From Arctopsyche grandis (taxonomy: Eukaryota; Arthropoda; Insecta; Trichoptera; Hydropsychidae): a stretch of DNA of 64,000 nt. The notes under the pieces are model-generated. The model ran no database searches and was not told where the DNA came from. It was given only the letters and a program-made list of their open reading frames with translations. Of the stretch, positions 11,520-23,039 are shown one piece after another. A program made the position numbers and the translations under genes. Numbering within the stretch: position 1 is the stretch's first letter; every line of letters begins with the position of its first letter. Location of the stretch: positions 29,016,001-29,080,000 of the forward strand of contig NC_135365.1 in the NCBI RefSeq assembly GCF_051622035.1, written 5' to 3'.

Positions 11520-12345
11520 GTGATATACATATTTAACAATCATTAACCATTTTGGGTAGTCATTCGTTAAAACCCAACAATGTAAGCCAATTTCGGTCCG
11601 GGCTTCATATTTGACTTCAACAGTATATGTATTCTTAAGAATATAATTGTAAAGAAGACAAATTTATTTATATGTATCATTGTTATTATTCTATTACTAA
11701 ATAATAACAATGATACATATAAATAAATTCTATTTTTCCAATATTTCCATTATTTTTATACTTTAGTTTAGTTATGTAATGTGCTATTTAATCATATTAT
11801 AGCTTTCATTCTTTTCCTTTTCATTTGTTTATTTTGTATTTACCTTTTTCATTTGTTTTATATTTGTAAATTTCAATTTCTTCTTATATTCTATCTTATA
11901 ACCTTTTCCAAATATTTTAATACTATAGTTTAATTATGCAATGTACTACATATTTTGTCATGCCTTTATTCTTTACTTTTTAATTTGTTTTCCTTATATT
12001 TATCTTTTTCATTTTTGTAAAAATCTATTATTGGACTCGGATGTTACATATATTATTTATTTACTTTTTGTTTTTTTATACCTATCTCTGTACATCCTGT
12101 CTGTTGATTTTTCAATTAATAAAATAAAATAATAAAATAAAATAAAATAAAATAAATAAGCTTACATATGTACATAGGTGAAATTCAAGAGGTTCTGAAA
12201 AAAAGCTGATAAATACTCGTAACAGGTTTCTAATTGAAACTTTTTGCAAAACGAACACCTTATTGAGATGTTAGCCGCTTAAGTTAATAGCAAAATATGA
12301 ACCTATCCAGTACCTACTGACAGATAGCGAATTTGCAAAGTCGTA
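11520..12345. other. AT-rich stretch with a perfect hairpin
   Basis: Contains the 30-bp inverted repeat at 11661-11729 (separate entry), phenylalanine-rich short frames in AT-rich DNA, and an (AAATA)n run at about 12115-12158 that resembles a LINE tail. Confidence 0.4.
11661..11729. repeat. Perfect 30-bp inverted repeat with 9-nt loop
   Basis: The arm 11661-11690 and its exact reverse complement 11700-11729 flank CTATTACTA. The core is ATGTATCATTGTTATT. It could be a small fold-back element or a transcript hairpin. Confidence 0.85.
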
Positions 12346-13610
12346 ATTGAGTTCTCTCCAGCAGTGGATCTTCGGTTGTGGATTCTGGTCTGAGAACAAG
12401 ACTGGTGAGTGGCATTTTGAGCCGATGTTTCTCAAACGGCGACCGGCCGAGGAGGAAGTGTAATCAAATCAAGGAAGTGTAGTACCGGGGAAGTGTCGGC
12501 GACCCCGTCGCACAGTGGCTCGAAACACCTGGTACATGGCAAATATTAATCACCTATGGACTTCAAACCCCATAATACTAAACACTAGTACTTTGTCTGA
12601 AATAAAATTGCAAATTTGCAGTCGTAAAACTCGTCGAAACACGAAGCCAAGTGCACCTGGCGGGAAAATCTTTTAAAATGTAGAAATTTGCGAGGCAAGT
12701 AGCTCGCACACGAGTTAGCATCACAATTCTGCAGTTTACATATATTGTAGCGTGATGGTTTTATATCGCACGAAGAAAAGTTGAAAAAGCTCAACGGAAG
12801 TCGTGTTCGGAGTCAAGTTGGACTATCGTAGTATGCATGAGAGCTTACCTCGAAGTCAATGACCGTATTGGTGGGTCAGTTCCAAATTATATTGCCGACT
12901 CCATTGCATTCACCGATGGAGCCTGTCTTCTGATTCATAAAAATAGTCATTATCTCATAATTACGATGATCGACGCCGAGGTATTTATTACAGCATCATT
13001 CTCCACATTGTATTAATTTTGATTGCTGGTACTTATGTTTGGTACTTGGTACTTACTATTATACTTTTTTTTCCACGTCGTCTATCACTAATGAACGACG
13101 TTGATTGTTTTATATTGTAATATGGAATCCATTGTTTGATGTTCGGTCATAATAAAAAGGTCAAAGACAAATTTTATTCATCTGTATAGTACCTACATAC
13201 ATATGTACATATGTGTGTATTACAATTTTTGATTGAAACTGCAATGCGTTTGGCAAGTGACTGGCAACGTGTATTCGCAGCTTGAGAAATAACTTTTTAC
13301 CCACTTTCATACTTACTGTTATGCTTTCGTTGAACCAAAACATCGTCTTCCGTGGACATTATTCCTCCGGTTCCCGGAAAGATGCACTAAATTGCACCAA
13401 AAAAGAACTTTCGCAATAGAATTCCACAAAAAACAAGGTTAGCACCCTCGCATAACATCCAAATACCCCTTGTCGCTTTTTTATGGAATTCTATTGCGTT
13501 AGTTCTCCTTGCAACTGTCTCGAGTGCATTTTTCCGGTCACCTGTTCCTGTTCTCATAGTCCCATATCCTTTCATAAACAGCAGAATGTCTTGAAAAATG
13601 TGGTCACGGG
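12346..13610. other. Intergenic with GC-richer island
   Basis: At 12350-12560 composition is less AT-rich, and ACAAGACTGGTGAGT looks like a splice donor, but no partner exon or protein could be identified. The rest, including 12570-13600, shows short frames without recognisable domains. Confidence 0.35.
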
Positions 13611-13614
13611 CTAA

Positions 13615-13800
13615 AATCCCACTGGTTTCTGCTGGCCAGAGCTTGGAGTTGTGACTCCAGGTCGTTCGTTTCCTATCAGAGTTTGCCAATTTATCTGATT
13701 TTCATTGAAACGGTTCCAACAAATTGGCAATCTTACCCATTTTCTTGCAAATCTCGCGTTTTCAGCAATCTCAAATATCGTTGAATTTTATAAAATGCTG
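13615..13800 (+). mobile_element. SINE fragment (tRNA-derived family, middle part)
   Basis: CTGCTGGCCAGAGCTTGG, then GTCGTTCGTTTCCTATCAGA and TTGAAACGGTTCCAACAAAT, matching the body of the complete copies at 15625, 32162 and 61977. Head and tail are missing. Confidence 0.75.
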
Positions 13801-14199
13801 CCAATTTACAAATTTTACCATAGATGTCTATGTGGGTGTTAATTTATATGTATTCACTTTTAACATTATATAATATTGCTATTCTGTGCGTGTTTCTGTG
13901 TATGTGTCTGTGTAAGATAACGCTCGCCGTACTATATAGTCGTTCGATTCGACAAAACACTGCCAACAAAACGTACGAATATAATACGAACATAATAACA
14001 GATCAACAAAAAACTTCTATATATACTGTTGGCTACCAATTTTTCCTTTAGGCTTATAAGTCTCCGAGCATTTAATGCCATCTATTAAAAATTTATTTAA
14101 TTAATTAAATTTATATTGTTTATATGTAGGTAGGTAGGTATATTTTACCATTTGTTATTCATATTAATCAATTAAATATAAATATTAAATTAAATATAT

Positions 14200-14337
14200 T
14201 TAAAAGGTACTTGAAAAAAAATACGACCGCGTGTGGATCGAACACAGGAATAAATAATTATTTTATTTATTTTTTTAATTAATAGCTTAATATTCCATAA
14301 CCCATGCGATTAAATTTCATCGGGCACAACACTAGTA
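14200..14337 (-). mobile_element. Repeat family B end with tRNA-like box
   Basis: On the minus strand it starts ACTAGTGTTGTGCCCGATGA and carries TGTGTTCGATCCACACG, which resembles an RNA polymerase III B box. The related copy at 17715-17965 has GGGTTCGAGACCCACTC at the same place, so this subfamily may be tRNA-derived. Confidence 0.5.
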
Positions 14338-14348
14338 ATACTAATAAT

Positions 14349-14478
14349 TAGAGGTAGGATAGACACAGTGCTATCCATTGTTCCATTGTTGTAAATCCTT
14401 TGTAAAAAAGGTTCGGCAAACCTTTAACAATGCATTTACAACTTTGAACAATACGCGGCACCTTCTGGGTCCGGTTAC
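14349..14478 (+). mobile_element. Small MITE family P
   Basis: GAGGTAGGATAGACACAGTG to CACCTTCTGGGTCCGGT. A second copy at 28073-28210 differs by few changes and shows the ends more clearly. Non-coding. Confidence 0.7.
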
Positions 14479-14509
14479 TACTAATAATACTCGTATGAAT
14501 TCTACCATG

Positions 14510-14580
14510 TTTCTGGCCAGGAAGGCGTATTGGGGTTACCTGTTAGGTCTTCTTGATATAAATTTAAAAACAATACGGGT
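14510..14580 (+). mobile_element. SINE/LINE tail fragment
   Basis: CTGGCCAGGAAGGCGTATTG then GGGTTACCTGTTAGG, the shared 3-prime tail block of the SINE family; only the tail is present. Confidence 0.7.
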
Positions 14581-14599
14581 TGCAGGCGGTTGACAGTCA

Positions 14600-15620
14600 C
14601 CCTTCTCATAAAATACATTGATGAAATTTACTTTTAGCTAATTAATTAACTAGCTAAATATGTACATTTTTTAAAAATAAATATCATATGACATATAGGG
14701 ATGATATATGTACAGGCTTCACATACATACATACGTATGTATGAACGATGATACACAGGTTGGTAAAATTGTAATTATTTTTGAAGATCAAATTTTTGAA
14801 AATATACCATAGTATATGAAACTACTTACCTTTATATACATATATATTAGGTCTAATTTGCATTTTTTGGTCGGTGAATCGACTTCTGGCTGCGGCAACA
14901 GCCCACCCTTTTTATTAATCCCATAAAATTATACGATTAAAATTATACTCCCAACATGTAGTATCTCGTCACAATAAATTGACTAGGGGTAGATTCACAC
15001 GAGAGCGTACGCACGCGCGGATATTAAAATTGAATTCGGTGAATGCCGATAATATTTCATACTAATTAGATAAAATCCCACACTTGCTTGGGTATAGATA
15101 GGTAGGTACATGCGTATATGGAGACGAATTAACATCGAAGATCATGGACTGGACTTCATCCGGCGATAATATGCACACACGTATGTATGTATGTATGCAT
15201 AAACACCCATAAATAAGCTGACGAACGTATGAAAAGTGTGACTCGAATTTCCGGTTTTGGCGGTTTTGTGTGAAAAGCGCGTTCCGCCTTTCACGTGTAC
15301 TGATGCATGTGCAACGCGTTTTCGTATGTATTTCAAAATTTGATTTAATTAGAAAACTCAACTATTGCACAACACTTTGCCGCCTGATTATAAATGCAAT
15401 ACATTAAAAATTAATTCCTAGGCAAAAATCCGCTCAGTTCCATCGTTCGATGCGTTTGAAAATGCATAATTATGTAAAATTCGACAACTGAATGTTGAAT
15501 TTTTAACATAATATATTAATCAAGTCAATCAGAACAATCTTGCTTTGAAGCAATCTGTATAAATAATTAATACTAAAAATTCCGAATGATAGGAAATGAT
15601 ATGCAAGTACATACATACAT
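14600..15620. other. Intergenic, nothing recognised
   Basis: AT-rich with the palindromic CATACGTATG/ACATATGTA words. A moderately GC-richer patch at 14995-15320 has no recognisable product. Confidence 0.4.
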
Positions 15621-15624
15621 ATAT

Positions 15625-16020
15625 AGCCAGCAGTATTGCTCGGTAGTTTATGTTAAACACCGAAAGGCTACCGGGTTCGATCCCGTGCTAATATTTAATG
15701 CTGCTGGTCAGACTTGGATAATTGTGACTCCAAGTCGATCGTTTCCTATCAGAGTTGGCCAATTTATTTGATTTCCTCCACCAAATTGGCAAAAATCATC
15801 CTACCCGCTATGTCACCAATGTTTGAATTTGATATACATATGTACAATATGTAAAAATGTATGTACAAGTCTAAATCCACAAATGTATCTATGGATAAAT
15901 TCATTAATTAATTAATATTTACGAAATTAAGCGATGCAATGTTTGTAATTGGCTAGAAAGACGCATTGGGGTTTACCTGTTAGGCCTTCCTGGTATATAT
16001 CTATGTAAAAATAAATAAAT
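15625..16020 (+). mobile_element. Complete tRNA-derived SINE copy
   Basis: The head AGCCAGCAGTATTGCTCGG has an A-box-like TTGCTCGGTAGTT, followed by CCGGGTTCGATCCCG (B box). Then come the family body (GACTTGGATAATTGTGACTCC, CGATCGTTTCCTATCAGA) and the tail GCGCATTGGGGTTTACCTG-TTAGG ending in AAATAAAT. About 395 bp, within the range for insect SINEs with LINE-derived tails. Confidence 0.85.
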
Positions 16021-16650
16021 AGGTATATATGTACATTCATACATATATACAATTTCATGTATATGTATAAAAAAAACGAGTGTTTGGAAGGCCAAGCTAA
16101 ATATAAATGTTAAATTTTATGTTTTTAATGTATAATTAATCTATTAGTGGATTTAAAAAGGAATTTGAGGAAGTATAAGAGCTTCTAATATTAAGTTTGT
16201 ATGAAATAAGAGTGAAAAAAAGTAGCTTTACTTTTGATGAGTTGCAAAGGGGTGTAGAAAGAGGCGTGTGGAAAGCTGGCTGTCATCGCTCCGATATGAC
16301 ACAAAATTTCCATATAAATTTTAATGATTTAATTATTGATTAAACTCCTCAAGCTTCATGTCGGAGACATTAGCTTACATCAATTTTGACCAGCCAGTAA
16401 GTTATCAAAGCGACCTGAAGAGTAGAAGTGGTTCAAAATCAGATCACAAATTTTTGATGGACAGGAATGTCACTGAACTAACATAGTGAAATAGAAAAAT
16501 AGAGATTCTCTAACACATTCACATCCCCCATCCCCCGTGCCCCACCTCTCTTTTCCCCGTAGATATGTATAAGCAAGCAAAAAACGAATACCGGGTGAGC
16601 ATCGAAACGTCAGAGGCCAAGTTATCAGATTTTCCAATACAATCGATAGG
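16021..16650. other. Intergenic, nothing recognised
   Basis: No domain-like frame. It ends in CCCCCATCCCCCGTGCCCCAC near 16525, a short C-rich patch just before a repeat family A copy. Confidence 0.4.
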
Positions 16651-16654
16651 TCTC

Positions 16655-17081
16655 TTAGTATAAGTCTCCTTCAAATTATATGGATTAGTCTTTTTCGAAA
16701 TTATATGTATACCAGAATTCGGCGGACCCCCCAAGGCCTTCGCCCTCAGCGCCTGCACCTTCGCCCCCTAGAGCTTCGCTCCCGGCACCTGACTAATCTA
16801 ATAGTAAACATTTTATTAAATTTATTTGAATAATTTCATTTTATATAAATTTATTTGAATACTCATTTGTTTTTTTTATTAAATTGACTGTCACGAACAA
16901 ACAAACATATATGCTAAGTCTCTTTTGAAATTATATGTATAGCAGAATCCGGCGCCTTCGCCCCCGAGGACTTCGAATCCTTTGAATCGAAAAAAAATGA
17001 ATCGGCACCTATGAACCAACCAACGAAGGTTACATACATACATATATAAAAAGTCTCTTTCGAAATTATATATTAGATATG
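16655..17081 (+). mobile_element. Repeat family A, rearranged long form
   Basis: The GC-rich core and the AAATTATATGTATACCAGAAT-type block occur twice (16670-16795 and 16915-17000), and the ACCCGGC start is missing. It looks like two overlapping or recombined copies. It ends AAATTATATATTAGATA. Confidence 0.65.
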
Positions 17082-17099
17082 TAAATAGCTTCCGGTACC

Positions 17100-17620
17100 C
17101 CCTCTAATTATAAATTATTCACAAGGGCTGTGAAATCATTGCATGCAGATCAGTTGCATTTTTTATGTACAATGCTTAAGATTCTCATCGAAAGGTTTCA
17201 ATTAGGTTGGCCGGGGCACGTTTTGAGGATGTGTGATAGAAGAAGTTTTTGCAGTGCCGCAACGTGGTTCGGTCACACTGGCGTTTTGTCGACAGGGTCG
17301 GACACGTGGGAGGCTGGCTGCATCCCGTGCAAGCTGCTCGATGTGCACAAAGTTGCATACGATGAATAAAATAGTGTTGTATCTGTTGCGGCGTCACAAA
17401 CCTGCCCGGTATGCCGTCGAGTATGGCCGCGTGGGGAACAAACCGACCACTCTGTATGCGGAGGCCAGGGGTCGTCAATCGCGCAGTTGTCGAGTACTAC
17501 ACCACCGATTCTCAAGCAGTCACAGTTTTTACACAGGACGTGTTTTGAGTATAGCTACAAACTACAAGCACGAATTTTCGTGCACCGGGCCACTAATAAA
17601 TCTAGGTACCTATGTGCATA
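17100..17620 (+). other. GC-richer island with a LINE-like motif
   Basis: The frame at 17130-17235 reads FQLGWPGHVLRM, close to the RLRWAGHVLRM hallmark after the reverse transcriptase of RTE-type LINEs. Beyond that the frame does not stay LINE-like. The rest (CpG-containing, to 17560) is unassigned. A decayed LINE piece is the best guess. Confidence 0.35.
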
Positions 17621-17714
17621 TATATAGGCTCAATTCCGTCTGTTGGTTTATTTGTAGCAATGCTATTACATATGTAGCTACTTAATATGACATTAATATA
17701 AATAATCATAGAAA

Positions 17715-17965
17715 AAAATTTCGGCCCTGAGTGGGTCTCGAACCCGTAATTCTCCTATTGATAACTCGAATGCTTTAATGCATTGAATTATCACGGATTT
17801 GAAATCAATCACATAATATTTAGTGATAGATCAGATGAAAATTTCATCGGGTGTATTAAAAGTAAACACTACCCACCTACCTAAATGTAAACAATATAAA
17901 AGAACAATAGAAATAAATATGATTTAATTTTCAGTAGATGGCGCTAAATGCTCCTGGCACTATTG
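17715..17965 (-). mobile_element. SINE-like element with B-box word
   Basis: On the minus strand TACGGGTTCGAGACCCACTC followed by AGGGCCGAAATTTTTT resembles the T-arm and end of a tRNA. The upstream part contains CCCGATGAAATTTTCATC, and the far end has GAGCATTTAGCGCCATC, also found diverged at 14060-14090. Confidence 0.55.
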
Positions 17966-17984
17966 TACATTGTGATCTGTTTTT

Positions 17985-18300
17985 TCTTGATTTATTATTA
18001 TCAGTCTTCGGCGGTGAGGAGGCTGCCATAAAATAACAATAGACCTCTCTATTGTCCGAGAAAGGAGGATAGCAAAAAAAATGGTTGACAATAGTGAGCC
18101 ATTTTTTTAGCCGTCGAGCATCATGTCCGCCGTTTTCTGGTTATTATATTCGTACATTACATATGCTGGCAGGGTTTTAGCTGTGACGTATGTCGAATCG
18201 AAACGACTATTATACTACGGAGATCGTTACTTACACACACACACATACACAGAGAGATTAAGGCACATATCTTGTGACATAATTTACATATACCAGAAAC
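17985..18300. other. Unassigned stretch with CA run
   Basis: Less AT-rich from 18000 to 18200; a short frame (18123-18323) has no recognisable features. An (AC)n/(AG)n run lies at 18232-18255. Confidence 0.35.
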
Positions 18301-18305
18301 ATAGA

Positions 18306-18560
18306 TCAGTGATTAGCGTGTAATATTTTCTACTGAGTGGTCACGGATTCGATCCTCAGCCCGGTGTTGCTGGCCAGATCTTGGTTATGTGATTCCAGGT
18401 CGCTAGTTTCCCATCAGAGGTTGCTCTTTTTTTCTGATTAAATTGAAATGGTTCCAATAAATTTGCAACCAAGTCCTACTTCTGTCAAAATTCAAGTTTT
18501 CACAGCAATTCGATTTAAATGCTGCAAAAATTCAAAAATGTTTGTTAAATTTATCAATAG
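18306..18560 (+). mobile_element. SINE fragment (head and body)
   Basis: GTGGTCACGGATTCGATCC (B-box region), CTGCTGGCCAGA-like TTGCTGGCCAGATCTTGG, and TTTCCCATCAGAGGTTGC match the SINE family; the tail is missing. Confidence 0.7.
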
Positions 18561-18839
18561 ATGTCCCTATGATGCTCTGTAAAAATTTATCTATATATTA
18601 TTTATTGATGTTAATTGACCATAAAAACAAGAGCACTTAAACTAAATAAATTACTGGACTGAGCACTTGAAATAAACAAATAATTTATGAACTAGGAATA
18701 GGAATAGATTTTACCAAGCATTTTTTATTCATTTAAAAATTATTACACGCAATTAATGACGCAATCGTTCGCAAGCATTATAGTTTTGACACTATTGTAC
18801 ACAAAAAGTTTCAAAAAGTTTTGCGTTTTTTGAACCATC

Positions 18840-19045
18840 AGCAACGTTTAAATCGAATGTTTTTGTAAATAGGTTTTTGAGCTCTTTTTCCTATTATGCT
18901 GTAGATTAACATTAGAATAATATAATACTATGATTACTAACCAAATTAAATTAAATTGTAAAATAGAAAATGATCAGTAGATCAGTAGCTATTAAAATAG
19001 ATATAAGATGTATTGTGAACATAATTTCGTAATAATAAAAAGCAT
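18840..19045 (+). mobile_element. Jockey-like LINE 3-prime UTR fragment
   Basis: From AATAGGTTTTTGAGCTC to AACATAATTTCGTAATAATA-AAAAGC this is the reverse complement of the 3-prime UTR of the LINE copies at 40590-41165 and 48968-49485. 5-prime truncated, no coding part. Confidence 0.8.
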
Positions 19046-19309
19046 TTAATAATCAAAAATCAAATCGAATGTTTTAAACAAAAAATTACAACGTAACGAT
19101 ATACATTTCAGAAATTGATATAAAGTTTCACTTTGGTAGGTTTGGGACACAAATTTAAAAAAAAAAAACTGTGAAAATATGACCAGAGATCAATACTTCG
19201 TACATATATGTATATCTATACTTAAACCAGTCAAAATCTTGAGATTCATTTCAAAAAGGCAACCTTTGCAAAGATTATGAAGAGAGAACGACAAGAAAAA
19301 AACTACATT

Positions 19310-19560
19310 TTTTGCATGCAAGATGTAAATTCTTAGATAGCATCTTCCTTTACAAAATTCTAAATAACCAAAAATTCAAAATTCTTTTTAAATTTCCTCC
19401 TCAAGTTCAAAAGATACATTCTATATCCCCTCTTTTCATAAAAACTACTCGAAAAATACCTTTTTCAGACGGTCCTCTTTTACATTATAATAAAGTTTTG
19501 AATGACCTTGATATATTTTCAGATAAATTTGTTTTTTTCAGGAAAAGATTACATAGGTGA
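19310..19560 (+). mobile_element. LINE ORF2 C-terminal fragment
   Basis: The frame 19312-19560 encodes RCKFLDSIFLYKILNN followed by IKTTRKIPFSDG and ends FVFFRKRLHR. The layout LDSIFLYKILNN...F.K.+..K is that of the C-terminal region of LINE reverse transcriptase ORFs. No upstream part is present, so it is 5-prime truncated. It stops 37 bp before the TTAA element at 19601. Confidence 0.5.
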
Positions 19561-19600
19561 TTTGTTGTTGCATTAGTCTCATAGTTTAATTAGTTATTAA

Positions 19601-20223
<623 letters not shown>

Positions 20224-20227
20224 TTAA

Positions 20228-20410
20228 GTATACAGTTTTAATTTCGACTTCCATTTATGTTTTTTGCGACTATATTTATAAGATTGTTAAAAATTATGGT
20301 AATTTATGTAGGTCTGTTTTGTTTACATTTGTTTATTAAATAATTGTATGTGACTTCTTTTACCTAAATAAATAAATAAATAAATAATAAAATAATAAAT
20401 AAAATAATAT
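20228..20410 (+). repeat. LINE-like 3-prime tail with AAAT run
   Basis: TGACTTCTTTTACCTAAATA followed by (AAAT)n at 20367-20395. It has the look of a LINE 3-prime end; no coding part seen. Confidence 0.4.
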
Positions 20411-20536
20411 TTAATGATTCCACTATTTGTATGTAGATTAAGCAAAAATAATACTTATACGATTTCATAAAAAATCAGGTACCACCTTCTAATCATTCAC
20501 TTTATATTAGTCTCAAAGTCATCTGAAACAGTAAAA

Positions 20537-20881
20537 ATGGCCGCCGAAGCTAAGCAGATATACTCAAACACTAGTTGGGCGTCGATTCCGAGTAGAATAA
20601 GTTGGAAAAAAGCGTGGCTTGTGTTGGATCGAGTTGAGAACCACTTTGAAGTTGAGAGTCACATGTGCGCTCTCGGTGTTGTTACCGTCGCTTGCGATCG
20701 TTCACCTTTTAGCCCAGTAAACTCACTCAGGGGCATTCACCTACTGTATTGTGTGAACCACACAGAACACTCAACTTGGACTTGTCTTACGGACACGTAC
20801 ACACACACACACACACACACACACGTACACATACAGATTGTAAGCGAGTACCTTTTTCTGATGGGCTGTCTATTAATCTGA
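20537..20881 (+). CDS. Doubtful open frame, 114 codons
   Basis: AAAATGGCCGCC is a good animal start context, and the first 75 codons (MAAEAKQIYSNTSWASIPS...) use a less AT-rich composition than the flanks. The frame then runs through a (CA)n microsatellite (Thr-His repeats) and ends without any recognisable domain. No splice partner was found. It could be a decayed exon or chance; I would not call it a gene without transcript data. Confidence 0.2.
   Translation: MAAEAKQIYSNTSWASIPSRISWKKAWLVLDRVENHFEVESHMCALGVVTVACDRSPFSPVNSLRGIHLLYCVNHTEHSTWTCLTDTYTHTHTHTHVHIQIVSEYLFLMGCLLI
20797..20828. repeat. (AC)n microsatellite
   Basis: ACACACAC run of about 25 bases within ACGTACACAC...ACACGTACAC. 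Confidence 0.95.
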
Positions 20882-21207
20882 CGTTCCGATGTTGCTATGT
20901 GACCTTGGTGCAATGTCAAGTGCATGCTTCCATTTTTTTTATCAATTATTTGTCAAGACAAAACCAATCTTATACAACCGCCGCAGTGGCGCTGCCGTAT
21001 ACGTCACAAATACACTTGAGACATGGATCGGCTGAAGGTTTGAGTCCGATTTTAAGACAGATTTGGAAACAGGCCTGTCTTATATGCGAATACCATTAAG
21101 TGGGCATTGATTCAAAATTTTAAATATCACAGAGCGTATTGCCATAAAAAAATTAATCAAATTAAAAATTAAAAAAAATTAAAATTAATTATAAAAATCA
21201 AATTAAA

Positions 21208-21915
21208 AATTAATATATAATTTCGAAAGAGACTTTGTATTTAAATATGTAAGTATGTATATATTTAAGTATCTTTGGTTGGGATATTCGTAAATAAAAC
21301 AAAGTTTCTATGACGACAATTCATTTGGTTGAATATTATATTTTTTTCGATTCAAATAAATGTAATAAAAAAATTAATGAATATTTACTATTAGATTCGC
21401 CATGTTTAAGCTGTTTATATTACAAATACTGAGTGAAGCCCGGTAAAACAACTAGTCTAATATATAATTTCGAAAGAGACTTTGTTTATGTATGTAAGTA
21501 TTGTTGGTTGGGAACAAAACAAGTCAAAGTATCTATGAAAACGATGCGATTGGTTGAATATTATATTTTTTTCGATTCAAATAAATTTAATAAAAAAACA
21601 AATTTAATATTTACTATTAGATTCGCCATGTTTGAGCTGTTTATATTACAAATACTGAGCGATGCCGGGTAAAACAACTAGTCTAATATATAATATAATT
21701 TGGAAAGAGACTTTGTTTATGTATGTATGTAATTATTTTTGGTTGATAACAAAACAAGTCAAAGTTTCTATGGCGACGATTCAATTGGTTGAATATTATT
21801 TTTTTTCGATTTAAATAAATTTAATAAAAAAACAAATGCATATTTACTATTAGATTCACAATGTTTACGCTGTTTATATTAAAAATACTGAGCGAAGCCG
21901 GGTAAAACAACTAGT
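21208..21915 (-). mobile_element. Three head-to-tail copies of repeat family A (short form)
   Basis: Copies at about 21208-21456, 21457-21682 and 21683-21915, each from (CTA)ATATATAATTT to GCCGGGTAAAACAACTAGT. They abut exactly with no flanking duplication between them. Each carries TATTTACTATTAGATTC and a TTTTTTTCGATT block. Confidence 0.9.
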
Positions 21916-21974
21916 AATAAATAATTGCAATACAAAAATTAATAAAACATATAATTTTTATGTATTTTATGTAG

Positions 21975-22245
21975 TGCTGCTCGTCAGATTGTTTCCTATC
22001 AGAGTTTGCCAATTTTTCTGATTTCATTGTAGAAACAGAATTTGCTAAAAACCTTCCTACCTACTATGTCACTACTATTTGAGTATGATTAATGTACAAT
22101 TCATAGATGTCTCGTTAATTACGAGTTTTCAGTGTCTCGTATCTCAACGACGTGTAATGAAAACTATGCATTGTTTGTAATTGGCCAGGGAGGCGCATTG
22201 AGGTTACCTGTAAGGCCTTCCTGGTATATATGTAAAAAAAGAAAA
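21975..22245 (+). mobile_element. SINE copy, head truncated
   Basis: Body TTTCCTATCAGAGTTTGCC, CCTTCCTACCTACTATGTCA, and tail GGCCAGGGAGGCGCATTGAG-GTTACCTG. Very like the copy at 61977; lacks the tRNA-like head. Confidence 0.85.
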
Positions 22246-22344
22246 AAAATGAAATATAGAGAATGATTTTTTTCAATCGAGGTCTAGCCAGGCTCGGACC
22301 AGGGATGTGCTAACCACTAATGTAATATATGAAGTCGTATATAG

Positions 22345-22890
22345 CAATTTAGATTGACTGGTTCACACTTATGTGGTCGAGCGGCAGCTGATCGGTCGTA
22401 CATTCGACAGTGCAAAATTCGAACAAGGAACTTGGCACGATCCCGGAAACGTTTGACGCGATCCCAATTTGGAAGTCGAGGACGCGCGTCTTCTCTTCCC
22501 GGGTAATAATTACCAGAAATGGTAATTGGCCGCCAGAAGCAGTAGCAGAAGCATAAGAAGAAGAAGAAGAAGAAGAAGAAGGAGGAGGAGGAGAAGAAGA
22601 GAAGAAGAAGCCGGGTCGGTCGTCGCAGTACTTGTCAAACGCAGTATCCCACGAGTGCAACAACCTCGACACCCGCCAGACACGTTTCCGCAACATCTGA
22701 AGAACCTTGAACGGCAAAAAGTTTGATGGTGTTGACACACATAAACAACCAGCGCAGCGCGGCGAGCGCTCGTCGCCGATGGCGCCACCTTGCGGCGACA
22801 AATGTGAAGCTCGAACGCTGCATAATCAGTTTGGACTGTAGCTGTGAAGATTCTCCAACGACCGTTCAGTCAAACGTTGATTTGCAGTTT
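22345..22890. other. CpG-containing GC-rich island
   Basis: Clearly richer in GC and CpG than its surroundings, with a GAA/GGA triplet run at 22556-22612. Long frames on both strands are serine- or arginine-rich because of the triplet run. It might be a promoter or a 5-prime exon of a gene whose other exons I cannot see. No protein family recognised. Confidence 0.4.
22556..22612. repeat. (GAA)n/(GGA)n triplet run
   Basis: AAGAAGAAG then GGAGGAGGAG then AGAAGAAGAG, purine only on the plus strand. Confidence 0.95.
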
Positions 22891-22985
22891 CAACATAATA
22901 TGTTAGCCTATAATGCTTCTAACCGACGAGTCATGGGTTAATCCCCTGGCCCGGTGCTGCTGGCCAGACTTTGGATATTTAACAT
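22890..22985 (+). mobile_element. SINE head fragment
   Basis: CATGGGTTAATCCCCTGGCC and GGTGCTGCTGGCCAGACTTT match the head-body junction of the SINE family. Confidence 0.6.
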
Positions 22986-23039
22986 TGCTCCTGTGCTATA
23001 CAGATTGAGAACAATTATTTATATATTTACATTAGTCCT

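Noticed and set aside
17233-17685. 150-codon plus frame in the GC-richer island
   Set aside because: No domain. It overlaps other open frames on both strands, and only the short WPGHVLRM stretch in another frame looks protein-like.
17715-17800. Possible tRNA gene
   Set aside because: A B-box-like word and partial T-arm are present, but I could not build a full cloverleaf with anticodon arm; a SINE head is more likely.
22349-22801. 150-codon minus frame and overlapping Ser- or Arg-rich frames
   Set aside because: The length comes from a GAA/GGA triplet run and GC-rich composition; no domain and open in several frames at once.
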